Source of the DNA: an uncultured Saprospiraceae bacterium
Lineage (GTDB): Bacteria; Bacteroidota; Bacteroidia; Chitinophagales; Saprospiraceae
NCBI GenBank assembly: GCA_937926205.1
Contig: CALEYL010000008.1
Coordinates: 157,594 to 221,593 of the forward strand
Direction of reading: 5' to 3'
DNA: 64,000 nucleotides
Of the stretch, positions 36,260 to 46,097 are shown piece after piece (the first letter of the stretch is position 1; each line of letters opens with the position of its first letter). The notes beneath the pieces were generated by a model. It was not told the origin of the DNA and searched no databases. It saw only the letters and a list, made by a program, of their open reading frames with translations. The position numbers and the translations under genes are program-made.

Positions 36260-36323
36260 GGTTGTGGTGTTGGAACGGGGGAGAAACAGTCGGGGTGAGG
36301 AAAAGATTCCGTGCAAATCCCCC

Positions 36324-39300
36324 CTACCTCAAAATCACCAACTTCCCTACCCCATTCCTGAAATACCCATCCGTCCCATTGTCGTACTTTTCGTAATCTT
36401 TGCCCTGTGCATCTTTGGCAAAAACCTGGTAGAGGTAAACGCCATTGGCGAGGCGGTCGCCAAAGGCGTCGGTGCCATCCCAGACGAAGTCGGTGCGGTG
36501 GGTGCCGATTTTCATCGGGCCCAGTTCGGCCTGGGTGATTTCGCGCACCACGCGCCCGGAAACCGTCATGATGCGGATGCTGAACTGCGCCGGCGGTTCT
36601 TCGCCCGTGAGGGTGTAGACAAACTGCGTAGAGGTGGAAAAGGGATTCGGGTAGTTGAATACATTGGAGATTTTGGACGCCGTTTCCACTTCAAAAGAGA
36701 CGCGGTAATCGAGGTCGCCACTGGCGTTTCCACTGACGTCGCGGCCTTGTACCGTGAGTTCATAGGTGCCGGATTGGCTGAATTGCGGCGTAAATTCTAC
36801 CAAAGCGCGGTTTTGGCGCTGCAGGTTGGACGGATCGGCCGGGTAAAAGCGAACGCGGGGATCGCTGAACGGTATGACCGTCACGTCGCCGGCGTCGGGG
36901 TAGCGCAGCAGCAGTTTCATCACCGACGTATCGGCCAGGGGCAGAAACGGATTTTCATCGCGCAGCGAAATGGCGATGAACGGCTTCGCGGAAACCAGGT
37001 CGCCATCCATAATCGGCGTGCCGTCGAAAGTGACTTCGACCAGCGGATTGCGCTTGTCGCGTTCGACAAAAAATTCGTAGAAACCAAAATTATTGCTGTG
37101 AAGCAGTTCGGGCTGGTCGTTGTTCGGGTTGATTTCCAGACTCAGTTTCTGGCGGCCATGGAGGTTGCGGGTGTCGAGGTTGAGGCTAAACACCAGCGTA
37201 TCGTTGCCGGGCAGGGGTTTGATGCGCAGGCTGCGACTGAACAGGTTATTGGCTTCGTCGGCGAGCACATAGCGCACCAGCAGGCTGTCCATATCGTAGT
37301 CGTTGAGGCTGCGCACAGCAATTTGCATGCTCACGGGTTCGCCCTGCTGCACGGTGTCGCTGCGGAACTGAAAATACGCCACGGGGTCGATGGCCGCTTC
37401 GGGCAGGCCTTCGTACACCGTGCGCCAGCGCAGCAATTGCGGTGAAGAACGGAGCAGGGTATCGGCTGCATTAAAATCGAGGCGCAGGAAGGGAAACTCC
37501 GCGGCGTCCACCCAATCGAGGCTGGTATCGCGCGTGGTGAATCCGGAAAGCAGCAGTTGCCGGGTGCTATCGCTGCGGATGCCGTAAAGGTCCAGCGAAA
37601 ATTGATCTTCGATGTTGGCAGTGTCCACAGCCCAGTGCAAGGCCTCCCATTTTCGGGCAGGGCCGGCGAGTCGCGCGTTTACAGCACCTGAATTCCAGGT
37701 CCCTTCCAGAAAAAAGGTTTCATTAATGGTATCAGTGACTGCTACCAGCTTTTCAAAAATTGGATAGTCATCTTTTTTGTAAAAAAACACATAAGGACTT
37801 GCGCCATTCGTCGCTGTGCTTCTGATTTCAGTGGCTCCCTGTTCTTCCAGCAACTGAAATAAGTTGACGCCCATGAGATCGGCATCGGTAGAATCAGCGG
37901 CCCATTCTTCAGGCTCGTAAGTAACAGTCGTGGCCTGTGCTGTATAAATGAGCACATAATTACCGGATGGAATGATGTTTTTCAACAGGTTGATGGCGAG
38001 TTTCCGGCCAGCAAGCGTCCGCGTATTGTAGGGATAAAAGGCGGGGTAAGACCAATTGGGGATACTCGTACCATAATCTCCGAGCGGGAGGTTGATCCAG
38101 GGGTTGGCACTCAGGGAATCATACACACTAATGTAAATTCCGCCATTAATGGGCCCCATGTTGTGATCGTAGGGAGAGTTGTTGACTGCTAAGGTTGGAA
38201 GAACACCGGGAATGATGCCATTACGCACCCTGATGGACTTCAGGTCGTCCAGAAACTTGAATTGTCTCGTATCTTCCTGAATTTCCATGTTTACAAAATT
38301 ATTCTCAATAAACTGGAAGTGGTGGGACTGGTTCCAACCGCCCGGACTATCTGCTAAGTAAAGAAAAGACGCGCTGTTCCAGAGGTACCCGAATCCTGCT
38401 ATGGTATCGGGGGTGACGCGCCAATAGTAAACCGTACTGTCCTGCCAGTTGAGATCGGGAGCCCATTGCAGCAAGCCGCCTTTTTGTCGGATTGTGGTAC
38501 GGCGCAGCTGTGGGCTGTTGAAATAACCAGTCGTGTCCAATTCCATAAGGTAGTTGCGCTCGGAAGCGAAAGCGTCAGCGGTGGAAGCAAACAGGCGAAT
38601 CGGGGTTTTCCCGACAATAGCGTAGTTAGGCGGCCAAACGATGCTGACGGCATTGTCGAAAATGTATTTAGTGATGCCTGCCTGGCCAAGGTTATTGAGC
38701 AAATCATTGTTTTGTTCAGCTTCCGGCGCAGGCGTTTCTTCGATGTCATTATCAGGATCTACCGTTATGCGAAAGCGGTTTTCCCCTGCTGCCCGTTTGC
38801 CCAAAACCGGCACGCGCAAGGACATGTTCTTTTCGTATTTCGGCGCAGGTACCTTCATTTTAGCCACTTCGTATTCAATGTTACCGGGCAGGGTGCGACG
38901 GATCAGCAGTTGCAGGCTGTCGGATGAAGCGCGTCCGGCATTAAGCAGGCTGAAACGCATTTCGAAGCTGTCCATTTGCACATTGATGATGTCCGGATTG
39001 AATTCCAGACTGGTATTATTGACTAAATAATCGGGCTTGTCAGCCAGTGAAAGTCGCAATGCCGGATCGCCGCTGAGCGTAAATTGCTGGGCTAAGGCGC
39101 GTGTAGACAATCCGGTGACCGTGCCGAGCGGCTGAAGGGCGCGTTGCAACGCGTCGCCAATGCCTAAGCCATAAGCTTCATTGCCCAATTCGTCATAAAA
39201 CTGCCGGGTGAGGTTGTACAATCCGGGGATGGTACCCAGGCCCACTGAAGCCAGAAAAGCCAGTGCGCCTTTATTTTCCTGAAAAACAAAAGATTCTCCT

Positions 39301-41315
39301 AAAGTAAATTTGCCACCGGCAACAGATGGGCCGTGAATCGCCCCCGACAAGCAGCCCAAAGCGATGATCAGCGGGTAACGGTTTTCGTTGCGGTAGTTTA
39401 CGGGGTTGTCCACGCTGAAATCGAAGGTGCCGGTGCCGGAGTGCCCGAGAAACGTAACAATCGACGCTCCTGCGTTAATGCGGCTGGTGATTTCTTCTGA
39501 TTGCGAATATTGAATGGGGTCCGGGCTGGTTTTGAAAAAGGAAAACACATTGGCGCCGTAGTCGTTGTTCTCCAGCACCTGCTCCATATTGGCCAATTTG
39601 TTGCGGATGTCGTTTTGCTCGGCCGGACTGCCGCCGCCGCCTAAGTGCAGGACTTGTTTGCGCCATAAGCGGTATTCGAGCGTACTTTGGCTCAGCGGTA
39701 TTTCATGGTCACGAACTTTGTCCAAATAAAGCCGCACTTCCAAAGGCGTTTCTGCCGGCACCCTGCCGATGGCTATGATGGGCGCCATGTTGTCATTCTT
39801 TGCTGCGAATTGATTATCGGAGCCGGGACGTCCGAAGGTTGGTACGAAAAAGCTGTTGTTGGCTGCGGAGGCCAATTGAGCCGGCGTGCGAACCTTGTCG
39901 TATTCGCGCCCTTTTCCAAGTAGAAACACATATTTCGGGTCGCTCCAGTAGCGTTTGGCGAAATGAATGAAATTGCGGATGGACATCGGGTGGCGCTGAA
40001 CGCCGTAGGCAAACTGGTCGTAGAGCTGTTCGACTTCTGCGATGACCGTACGGTAATTACCGCCTTCCGGCGTACGGCGGTAAGCCGCGTATTCCTCCAC
40101 CGGGTTTCCGCCCTGCCCGTCGTTGAACAGCCGGGGGTTGGAAATGATGATGAACTGGGCGTCGGAAGCGGAATAATCTGTAAAAGACACCGGTTTCAGC
40201 GCCGATACCTGGCGAAAGCCGGAAACCGCGTTGATCAGCACCAGGTTGCGGATGCCGTTGGCTGCGGGCAGTTTGAATTTAATTTTGCCGTCTTCCGATA
40301 TCCCTTCCAGGCGCAGGCGGTTGCTCAAATCATAAAGCACCGGCGCGGCAGCCCCGGCGTTGAAGTTTTCAATTTCCAGATATTGTTCGCTGCCGTTGCC
40401 CTGAACTTCAAAAGTAAAAACCGTTTTGTTGTCGAAATTGAAGGTGTGTGGATAGCGCAGGGTGGCAACCGAATAAGCATACCTATCGAAAGTAGATGCC
40501 AGGCCGGTAATGACGATTTGCTCTGTGGCAGCCAGATTAGCAGCGGCTTTGGTGATCACGGGATTGGCTATGCGGTAGCCGTTAAACGATTCGGTATAAC
40601 CCGGCGTGCCATCAACGGCAACACGGAGGTTGTGGGTGCTGTTGGATGCAAAAAGCCGCAAACTAAAACGGGCATCTACCCCGGCGTTGGGTTCGTTGTA
40701 TTTGGGTTGGATGGAAAGGGTGCGCGTGTTGGCAGTATCCGATCCGTAACCTTCGCCTGCCTGAAAGATCGATTCCGCAAGGCCTTCGGAAAATTCTTGC
40801 TTTTGGTTGACGGCCGTGCTGATGGCTTTTTCTTCATACCAAAACCAGGCTTCTTTGGAAGGAAGGTTGCTCAGTTCGTTGGCCGCATCCTGATAACGCG
40901 GGGGCGCCGGGTCAGCTACGGTATCCCAGGTTAAGAAATAAAAAGCCGTATCGGTAATGAGGCTGTACTCCGGGTTGAAAAGTTCAGCATCGGGATTGCG
41001 ATAGAGATAGCGGTCAAGTTCAGATCGGTTTTTTTTGCCGTAAAACTCCAGATAATCTGCAGCAACGTAAAGCGGCACTTCCCGGCCCATATTGTAGAGG
41101 TGGAACACTGCGTCCGTTGGAGCACCCTGTGCAGCGAGGGCGGAATAAGCAATGCGATATACAGCGTCTTCCGGGGCAGCAATTTTTAAATAAGGCTGGT
41201 CGTAGCGAATCCACTCATTGCCGTAAAGGGTATCGGCGCCATTCCACATTTGGGCCTTGGCGGCAAATAAAGCCAGAGCAGCGATCAGGGTTGTGTATAA
41301 GCGTCTCATTTTCAT
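36324..41315 (-). CDS. PorU2-like C25 (gingipain-family) peptidase with T9SS sorting domain
   Basis: A 1,663-residue exported protein. The signal peptide follows ATG 41315 (MKMRRLYTTLIAALALFAAK); a start six nt later is also possible. Residues about 390-775 form a C25 cysteine peptidase domain (YVFLLGKGREYD, IAIGRVPAETPLEV), with catalytic His625 in FLGHSGTGTF and Cys655 in IALGCLSGAIHG, both present. Long beta-rich regions follow (about 780-1540), and a C-terminal type A T9SS sorting domain starts NVFNYPNPFSTSTQF. Some Bacteroidota carry such 1,600-residue PorU2-type proteins next to the sortase PorU. It may act as a second T9SS sortase or as a secreted protease; which one cannot be decided here. 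A consensus -7 element lies upstream. Confidence 0.85.
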   Translation of the reverse strand: MKMRRLYTTLIAALALFAAKAQMWNGADTLYGNEWIRYDQPYLKIAAPEDAVYRIAYSALAAQGAPTDAVFHLYNMGREVPLYVAADYLEFYGKKNRSELDRYLYRNPDAELFNPEYSLITDTAFYFLTWDTVADPAPPRYQDAANELSNLPSKEAWFWYEEKAISTAVNQKQEFSEGLAESIFQAGEGYGSDTANTRTLSIQPKYNEPNAGVDARFSLRLFASNSTHNLRVAVDGTPGYTESFNGYRIANPVITKAAANLAATEQIVITGLASTFDRYAYSVATLRYPHTFNFDNKTVFTFEVQGNGSEQYLEIENFNAGAAAPVLYDLSNRLRLEGISEDGKIKFKLPAANGIRNLVLINAVSGFRQVSALKPVSFTDYSASDAQFIIISNPRLFNDGQGGNPVEEYAAYRRTPEGGNYRTVIAEVEQLYDQFAYGVQRHPMSIRNFIHFAKRYWSDPKYVFLLGKGREYDKVRTPAQLASAANNSFFVPTFGRPGSDNQFAAKNDNMAPIIAIGRVPAETPLEVRLYLDKVRDHEIPLSQSTLEYRLWRKQVLHLGGGGSPAEQNDIRNKLANMEQVLENNDYGANVFSFFKTSPDPIQYSQSEEITSRINAGASIVTFLGHSGTGTFDFSVDNPVNYRNENRYPLIIALGCLSGAIHGPSVAGGKFTLGESFVFQENKGALAFLASVGLGTIPGLYNLTRQFYDELGNEAYGLGIGDALQRALQPLGTVTGLSTRALAQQFTLSGDPALRLSLADKPDYLVNNTSLEFNPDIINVQMDSFEMRFSLLNAGRASSDSLQLLIRRTLPGNIEYEVAKMKVPAPKYEKNMSLRVPVLGKRAAGENRFRITVDPDNDIEETPAPEAEQNNDLLNNLGQAGITKYIFDNAVSIVWPPNYAIVGKTPIRLFASTADAFASERNYLMELDTTGYFNSPQLRRTTIRQKGGLLQWAPDLNWQDSTVYYWRVTPDTIAGFGYLWNSASFLYLADSPGGWNQSHHFQFIENNFVNMEIQEDTRQFKFLDDLKSIRVRNGIIPGVLPTLAVNNSPYDHNMGPINGGIYISVYDSLSANPWINLPLGDYGTSIPNWSYPAFYPYNTRTLAGRKLAINLLKNIIPSGNYVLIYTAQATTVTYEPEEWAADSTDADLMGVNLFQLLEEQGATEIRSTATNGASPYVFFYKKDDYPIFEKLVAVTDTINETFFLEGTWNSGAVNARLAGPARKWEALHWAVDTANIEDQFSLDLYGIRSDSTRQLLLSGFTTRDTSLDWVDAAEFPFLRLDFNAADTLLRSSPQLLRWRTVYEGLPEAAIDPVAYFQFRSDTVQQGEPVSMQIAVRSLNDYDMDSLLVRYVLADEANNLFSRSLRIKPLPGNDTLVFSLNLDTRNLHGRQKLSLEINPNNDQPELLHSNNFGFYEFFVERDKRNPLVEVTFDGTPIMDGDLVSAKPFIAISLRDENPFLPLADTSVMKLLLRYPDAGDVTVIPFSDPRVRFYPADPSNLQRQNRALVEFTPQFSQSGTYELTVQGRDVSGNASGDLDYRVSFEVETASKISNVFNYPNPFSTSTQFVYTLTGEEPPAQFSIRIMTVSGRVVREITQAELGPMKIGTHRTDFVWDGTDAFGDRLANGVYLYQVFAKDAQGKDYEKYDNGTDGYFRNGVGKLVILR

Positions 41316-41342
41316 AGGGTGTTGACATTTTTTCAGCGGGGA

Positions 41343-41350
41343 CAAAGTTA
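41343..41350 (-). promoter_or_regulatory. Promoter -7 element for the C25 peptidase gene
   Basis: On the minus strand TAACTTTG matches TAnnTTTG exactly, 27 nt before the ATG at 41315. No clear -33 TTTG is seen at 19-20 nt. Confidence 0.5.
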
Positions 41351-41718
41351 CAGATTTTTAGATAAAGTGGCAGCGGGGGAAGCTGTCATCTACAAGACAG
41401 GAAACGCTCATCAATTGTTGTGGTTCCTCACTTTTACTACTCCAAACAATACAAACACCCATTTGCTTTGCCGAAATTACTTGATTTTCACAAATCCCAG
41501 TTTATTTTTGCCATAAGTCACCTCATCCAAACACCTGATTACCATGACTGTTAATACTTTGCACATGATTCGTCCGCCTGCATTTGCGGCAAACCAAGTG
41601 CTGATTATCGCTCAAAAGAAGATCTTCCGGATTCTGAAAGGGAAGCCTGTTTGAGGCTTTCGACAATATCGAATTAAACATTTTTAATGTCTTGCAGTGC
41701 TCATAACGATTTATTTCG

Positions 41719-41749
41719 ATTGCAATGCTGCTAAATTCCATTACCTTTG
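41719..41749 (+). promoter_or_regulatory. Bacteroidota promoter for the TonB receptor operon
   Basis: ATTG (41719-41722), then a 19-nt spacer, then TACCTTTG (41742-41749). This matches the -33/-7 pattern with one weak position. It lies 28 nt before the ATG at 41778. Confidence 0.6.
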
Positions 41750-41777
41750 AATACTTCATTTGGCTGCTTCGACCGGC

Positions 41778-44462
41778 ATGAAAAAAGTACTCTTCTCTAT
41801 CGCATGTTTAATTTTTTGGTTTGCTACAGCGCTGGCTCAAAATCCACTGGAGCAAAAGGTCAACTTAGTGCTCCGAAATGCCACACTGGAAGAAGCCCTT
41901 TATCAGCTTTCCGGGCAATCTGATATTACCCTCTCTTTTAGCAACGATATCCTTCCAAAAAAAACGTACACCCTGCGGCTAAGACGCTATCGGTTGAGTG
42001 AAGCGCTGAACATTTTACTACGCGACACGCCTTTGCGCTATCGGGTGATCAATGCCAATATCGTTGCCATTTACAAAGCTGAGGCGCCCAAAACACCCGT
42101 CATTCAGCGCTTTACTTTAAGTGGTTTCATGGAAGACGCGCAGAGTGGGGAACCCCTTATTGGCGCCAATGTTTTTGTATTGGGCACCCAGCGCGGCGCC
42201 ATTACCAATGAATATGGTTTTTACAGCCTGACCTTACCTGCGGGAGAAGCAGAAATTCTGTTCTCCTACACCGGTTACGAAACCCGGACACAGCGCATTA
42301 CCCTGCAAGCAAACGAACAGGCGAATATTTCTCTGAAAGGCCTGGTTGACCTTCCTGAGGTGGTCGTCATTGCCAGCGATTCTTCAGAAAAAGCGCAAAG
42401 TCTGGCCTGGAGCGATGAAATCCTGAGCATTGCCGATGTGCAAACCCTGCCTGCGCTTGGTGGCGAATCGGATCTTATCCGTACGACGCACCTGTTGCCT
42501 GGCGTGCAAACCGGTACGGATGGCGTCGGCGGCATTCACGTCCGTGGTGGCAACCCCGGTCAAAACCTCATTTTGATTGACGGCGTACCGGTGTATAATA
42601 TTTCTCATGCAGCCGGGGTCTTTTCCATTTTCAATACGAGCGCCGTGCGCAGTGCGCGACTCGTAAAAGGCGGTTTTCCGGCGCGATATGGCGGCATGCT
42701 GTCGTCGGTGCTTGATGTGCGTACCAAAGAGGGCAACAAAAAACAATTGGCAGGCAGTGCAGAGTTGGGCGCCCTGAGTGGCAGGCTCTCTTTGGAAGGC
42801 CCCATTCAGAAAGATAAAAGTTCGTTCTTCATCTCCGGTCGCTGGTCGTTCCTGGACTGGTACATCGGCCCTATTTCTGAACAACAAAAGCGCGCACGTC
42901 GGGAACAGGGCTCCAATGGATACAATTTTTACGACCTGAATGCCAAACTGAATTTCACGCTGTCGGAGCAGGATCGCATTTACCTGAGTTATTATCAGGG
43001 CAGCGACGAATACGATAATTATGGACGCAGATCCGATAACCTGGTCCTGCTCTCTGAAGGCGGCGAACCCGTAAACTATCTGTTCGACCAGTCTTACTCC
43101 GAAGGGTTGGATTGGGGTAATAAGGTTGCCGCTTTCCGATGGAACCACGTCTTCAGCAGCCGTCTTTTTGCCAATACGACCATTACTTACAGCAACCTGA
43201 GCGTTGGGGTGAATTATTCAGCGGCAGACTCGCTCCGGCACGCTCCGAGCAATCAAACGATTTTTCGCAATTTCGATTTTGGCAGCTACCGTTCCGGTAT
43301 TGAAGATGTAGGCGCCAAAATTGACTTTGACCTCATCCCTTCTACCCGCCATTACTTCCGGTTTGGCATGGGCATTACGCGGCATGAATTCCGCCCTGGC
43401 GTGTTGTTTTACAACGATGCTCCCGACGGCTTCCCCGGCCCTTCCATAGAAACAGGCAATGATCCCATTGATGCTACCGAATATGCATTTTATGTAGAAG
43501 ATGAGTACAACATCACCGAGCGGTTTATGATGAATGCAGGCCTGCGTTTCACGGGTTTCAGTGTCAGAAGCCGCAACTACCATTCGGCAGAACCGCGATT
43601 ATCGGTTTACTGGCGGGCTTTTCCAACCCTGAATTTCAAAGCTTCCATCAGCCAATCGAAACAATACCTGCACCTGCTCTCCAATTCCGACATTGGATTG
43701 CCAACTGATCTTTGGGCGCCCGCAACGGCACGTGTGCAGCCGCAAAGCGCCTGGCAGACGGAACTGGGTTTTGATTTTGTACCGAACCCAAATCTCAACC
43801 TGAGTGTGGAAGGCTACTATAAAAAAATGAAAAACCTGCTCAGTTTTTCTGAAGGCGCCTTTTTCCTGAATGATTGGGAGCGAAATGTCACCGTAGGAGA
43901 AGGGCAGTCGTACGGCATCGAAACCATGTTAAACTGGCGCCGGGGCAAAGCCAAAGGATGGGTCGCTTACACCTTGTCCTGGACAAATCGTCGTTTTGAT
44001 AACGTAAATCTCGGCCAGACTTACCCATTCAAATTTGATCGCAGACATGACCTGAAAATGGTGCTGACCTATCAGCTCAGGTCCTGGTGCGAATTGTCTG
44101 CCGACTGGATCTTCAGCTCAGGCTTTGCATTCAGCCTGCCATTGCTTCAGTATCGGGTTGAAATCCCCGGCGTCATTCCACCCCCGCCGGTTGAAGTGCT
44201 GGACTACGGTGCAAAAAACCAGTATCGTATGCCTTTTTACCACCGGCTGGATGTCGGCGTAAATTTTCAATACCGGACAGGCAAACTGGAACATGTTGCG
44301 AATATTGGCGTTTACAACTTATATGACCGAAGGAATCCTCTTTATTACAATCTGAGAACCAAATACATCAATGAAAACAACGATCTTCGCCCTGTTAAGG
44401 AATTTGTGCAGGTATGGCTAATCCCGATTTTGCCTTCGGTTAATTATTCGATAAAATTTTAA
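41778..44462 (+). CDS. TonB-dependent receptor with N-terminal STN and carboxypeptidase-regulatory domains
   Basis: An 894-residue outer-membrane receptor. The ATG at 41778 starts the signal peptide MKKVLFSIACLIFWFATALA; six codons upstream the frame begins at a TTG, which is less likely. Domains: an STN domain (about 27-105, VNLVLRNATLEEALYQLSGQ), as in receptors paired with an anti-sigma/FecR system; a CarboxypepD_reg-like domain (about 115-195, SGFMEDAQSGEPLIGANVF); a plug (about 215-330, VHVRGGNPGQNLILIDGVPV-like motif at about 255-275, read here as IHVRGG); and a 22-strand-type barrel to the C terminus ending in a hydrophobic strand. It imports an unknown compound using TonB energy. The DUF4249 lipoprotein gene starts 4 nt after its stop, a classic pair. 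Confidence 0.93.
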   Translation: MKKVLFSIACLIFWFATALAQNPLEQKVNLVLRNATLEEALYQLSGQSDITLSFSNDILPKKTYTLRLRRYRLSEALNILLRDTPLRYRVINANIVAIYKAEAPKTPVIQRFTLSGFMEDAQSGEPLIGANVFVLGTQRGAITNEYGFYSLTLPAGEAEILFSYTGYETRTQRITLQANEQANISLKGLVDLPEVVVIASDSSEKAQSLAWSDEILSIADVQTLPALGGESDLIRTTHLLPGVQTGTDGVGGIHVRGGNPGQNLILIDGVPVYNISHAAGVFSIFNTSAVRSARLVKGGFPARYGGMLSSVLDVRTKEGNKKQLAGSAELGALSGRLSLEGPIQKDKSSFFISGRWSFLDWYIGPISEQQKRARREQGSNGYNFYDLNAKLNFTLSEQDRIYLSYYQGSDEYDNYGRRSDNLVLLSEGGEPVNYLFDQSYSEGLDWGNKVAAFRWNHVFSSRLFANTTITYSNLSVGVNYSAADSLRHAPSNQTIFRNFDFGSYRSGIEDVGAKIDFDLIPSTRHYFRFGMGITRHEFRPGVLFYNDAPDGFPGPSIETGNDPIDATEYAFYVEDEYNITERFMMNAGLRFTGFSVRSRNYHSAEPRLSVYWRAFPTLNFKASISQSKQYLHLLSNSDIGLPTDLWAPATARVQPQSAWQTELGFDFVPNPNLNLSVEGYYKKMKNLLSFSEGAFFLNDWERNVTVGEGQSYGIETMLNWRRGKAKGWVAYTLSWTNRRFDNVNLGQTYPFKFDRRHDLKMVLTYQLRSWCELSADWIFSSGFAFSLPLLQYRVEIPGVIPPPPVEVLDYGAKNQYRMPFYHRLDVGVNFQYRTGKLEHVANIGVYNLYDRRNPLYYNLRTKYINENNDLRPVKEFVQVWLIPILPSVNYSIKF

Positions 44463-44466
44463 TCCG

Positions 44467-45396
44467 ATGCTTCGAAATCTACTCATTGCAACTTTTTGCT
44501 ACTGCGCTTTGCTGGGGTCAACCTGTGAACGACCATTGGATTTGCCCATTGAAATACCGGCGCCGCGTTTGGTGGTGGTATGCAACTTTACCGGGGATGC
44601 GTTTTTTGTCGTCCAGGTTTCCAAGAGCCGTTCTGCCCTCGATCAGTCGCAGGAAGAATACATTGCCAACGCCAAGGTAGATATCTATTCCGGAGATAAT
44701 TTTATTGAAACGCTCGAACTGGTACCCAGAGGCCCGGCAAGCCGTTCGCCGTATTACATTACCAAAGAATTGAAACCCAAGCAAGGGGTCATTTACACCA
44801 TTCGCGTTGAAGCGCCCGGATTTGAGCCCGTGACGGCACAAAGCAGCGTTCCTGCAGCGTCAGATATCATTTCCTTTGGCCTTTCAGATGTTACGGTAGA
44901 GCCTCTTGGAGACGGCAATATTCGCTATAATTATGTGGCCGAGATCAGTTTTGAAGATGATCCCAACGCACAGAATTTTTACCACCTCAACCTCCATCAG
45001 CAATTCCTTGCTTACGAACTCATAGAAGGCGATACCATTCTCATTGATTCTTCGATTCAGACCGTTATATTCAGCAATTCCATCAACAACAATTATTTGC
45101 TGGCCTATTTTAACGGAGGTATTCTTTTTGAAGACCAGGCTTTTCAAAGCAATCACATTTCGATTCCGGTTTCCGTTCAGATTAATCCTCAGTCCCAGTT
45201 TATTGGTAAGGTTTATGCTGAATTGCGCACCGTTTCGGATGAATACTACAAATTTCACCAAACACTGAACCGCCAGCAAAACAATCCCGGCGGTACATTT
45301 ACAGAACCGGTTATCGTGTACAACAACATCGAAAACGGACATGGTATTTTTGCGGGATACAACGCTTCTACCGATTCCGTTTTTGTACACCATTAA
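44467..45396 (+). CDS. DUF4249 family outer-membrane lipoprotein
   Basis: A 309-residue lipoprotein. The signal (MLRNLLIATFCYCALLGSTC) places Cys20 as the lipidated residue, followed by ERPLDLPIEIP. The rest is beta-rich and matches the DUF4249 pattern: RLVVVCNFTGD, AKVDIYSGDN, YTIRVEAPGFEPVTAQSSVP and EISFEDDPNAQNFYHLNLH, ending FAGYNASTDSVFV. DUF4249 proteins sit on the outer membrane next to STN-type TonB receptors and probably bind the ligand before transfer. The gene is co-transcribed with the receptor (4-nt gap). The transported molecule is unknown. Confidence 0.92.
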   Translation: MLRNLLIATFCYCALLGSTCERPLDLPIEIPAPRLVVVCNFTGDAFFVVQVSKSRSALDQSQEEYIANAKVDIYSGDNFIETLELVPRGPASRSPYYITKELKPKQGVIYTIRVEAPGFEPVTAQSSVPAASDIISFGLSDVTVEPLGDGNIRYNYVAEISFEDDPNAQNFYHLNLHQQFLAYELIEGDTILIDSSIQTVIFSNSINNNYLLAYFNGGILFEDQAFQSNHISIPVSVQINPQSQFIGKVYAELRTVSDEYYKFHQTLNRQQNNPGGTFTEPVIVYNNIENGHGIFAGYNASTDSVFVHH

Positions 45397-45420
45397 ATCC
45401 TGTCGTTTATTATTTGAATT

Positions 45421-45855
45421 ATGGTAAAAAGAATTCTCTTCCTGTTGTTGCTGCTGAGCTTCCCCTTGTTATCTTTCGGACAAGCCCAGGCTGCAGCTGA
45501 AGCCCGTGTTTTGAAACTGCACCACGATAAATTTCGCTGGATGACCAACCTTCAGCTCGATTCTTTAAGCACGATATTAGACAAAGGGGTGCGCTACATC
45601 CACTCCAATGGCTGGATAGAATCGCGCGATGAAGTGCTGGAAGACCTGCGGACAAAAAAACTCAGCTATCTGGCTATTTCGGTTGAAAAAGCGGAAGCGC
45701 GCGCTTTCGGCAAATCGGTCGTAGTGGTTGGAAAAGGCCTCTTCAAAGTTACCCTCGACGGGAAGCCCGTTGAACTTACTTTGCTTTATACCGAAGTCTA
45801 TGTCCGGCATAAGAAGCGCTGGATGTTGGTGAGCCGCCACGCCTGCAAAGTTTAA
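45421..45855 (+). CDS. Secreted NTF2-like (DUF4440-type) protein
   Basis: A 144-residue protein with a signal peptide (MVKRILFLLLLLSFPLLSFG) and a single NTF2-like cone-shaped alpha+beta domain. The helix KFRWMTNLQLDSLSTILDKG and the strands VRYIHSNGWIESRDEVLEDL and VYVRHKKRWMLVSRHACKV follow the DUF4440/SnoaL-like pattern. No catalytic residue set is evident. It lies 24 nt after the DUF4249 gene and is probably the third gene of the receptor operon. Such proteins are often enzymes or ligand-binding accessory proteins, and the role here is unknown. Confidence 0.8.
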   Translation: MVKRILFLLLLLSFPLLSFGQAQAAAEARVLKLHHDKFRWMTNLQLDSLSTILDKGVRYIHSNGWIESRDEVLEDLRTKKLSYLAISVEKAEARAFGKSVVVVGKGLFKVTLDGKPVELTLLYTEVYVRHKKRWMLVSRHACKV

Positions 45856-45907
45856 GTCTGATTTATGCCCGGCTAAGCATGCATCATCCCAGTATATATA
45901 TAGCCTT

Positions 45908-45979
45908 GGTACAGCGTACCAAAATATTCCCAGCAACTTGATAATCAATAGGTAGCCAGGTGCAGCGCACCGTAATATT
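45908..45979. repeat. Two copies of a short palindromic intergenic repeat
   Basis: GGTACAGCGTACC followed by AAAATATT (45908-45928) and GGTGCAGCGCACC followed by GTAATATT (45959-45979) are two versions of one unit 51 nt apart. Each forms a 5-bp hairpin with an AGC loop. Covariation (TA versus GC pairs in the stem) suggests that pairing matters. The 241-nt gap holding them has no gene. Confidence 0.6.
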
Positions 45980-46097
45980 GCATGCCGTATAGTAAAGTTG
46001 TCTTGTGCACGCTGCATCTATAGGAGTCAAAATGGATGATCCATATTAAGCAGGTAAAATGCCAGCATGTGCATTTACACAAGCAAATTGCCCTTCC

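Larger units (their letters stand above)
41316..41777. other. Divergent promoter region between the C25 peptidase and the TonB receptor
   Basis: These 462 nt hold the leftward promoter of the peptidase gene and a rightward promoter near the receptor gene. A further rightward -33/-7 pair (CTTG at 41480-41483, TATTTTTG at 41503-41510) would read across a 36-codon ORF starting at ATG 41543. I find no convincing protein or RNA gene in this stretch. A minus-strand ORF (41523-41759) has no family resemblance. Confidence 0.4.

Noticed and set aside
41523..41759. A 78-residue minus-strand ORF with a CRKCRR motif between the C25 peptidase and the TonB receptor.
   Set aside because: No family resemblance, no signal or domain, and it spans the promoter of the receptor gene on the other strand. 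Treated as chance.
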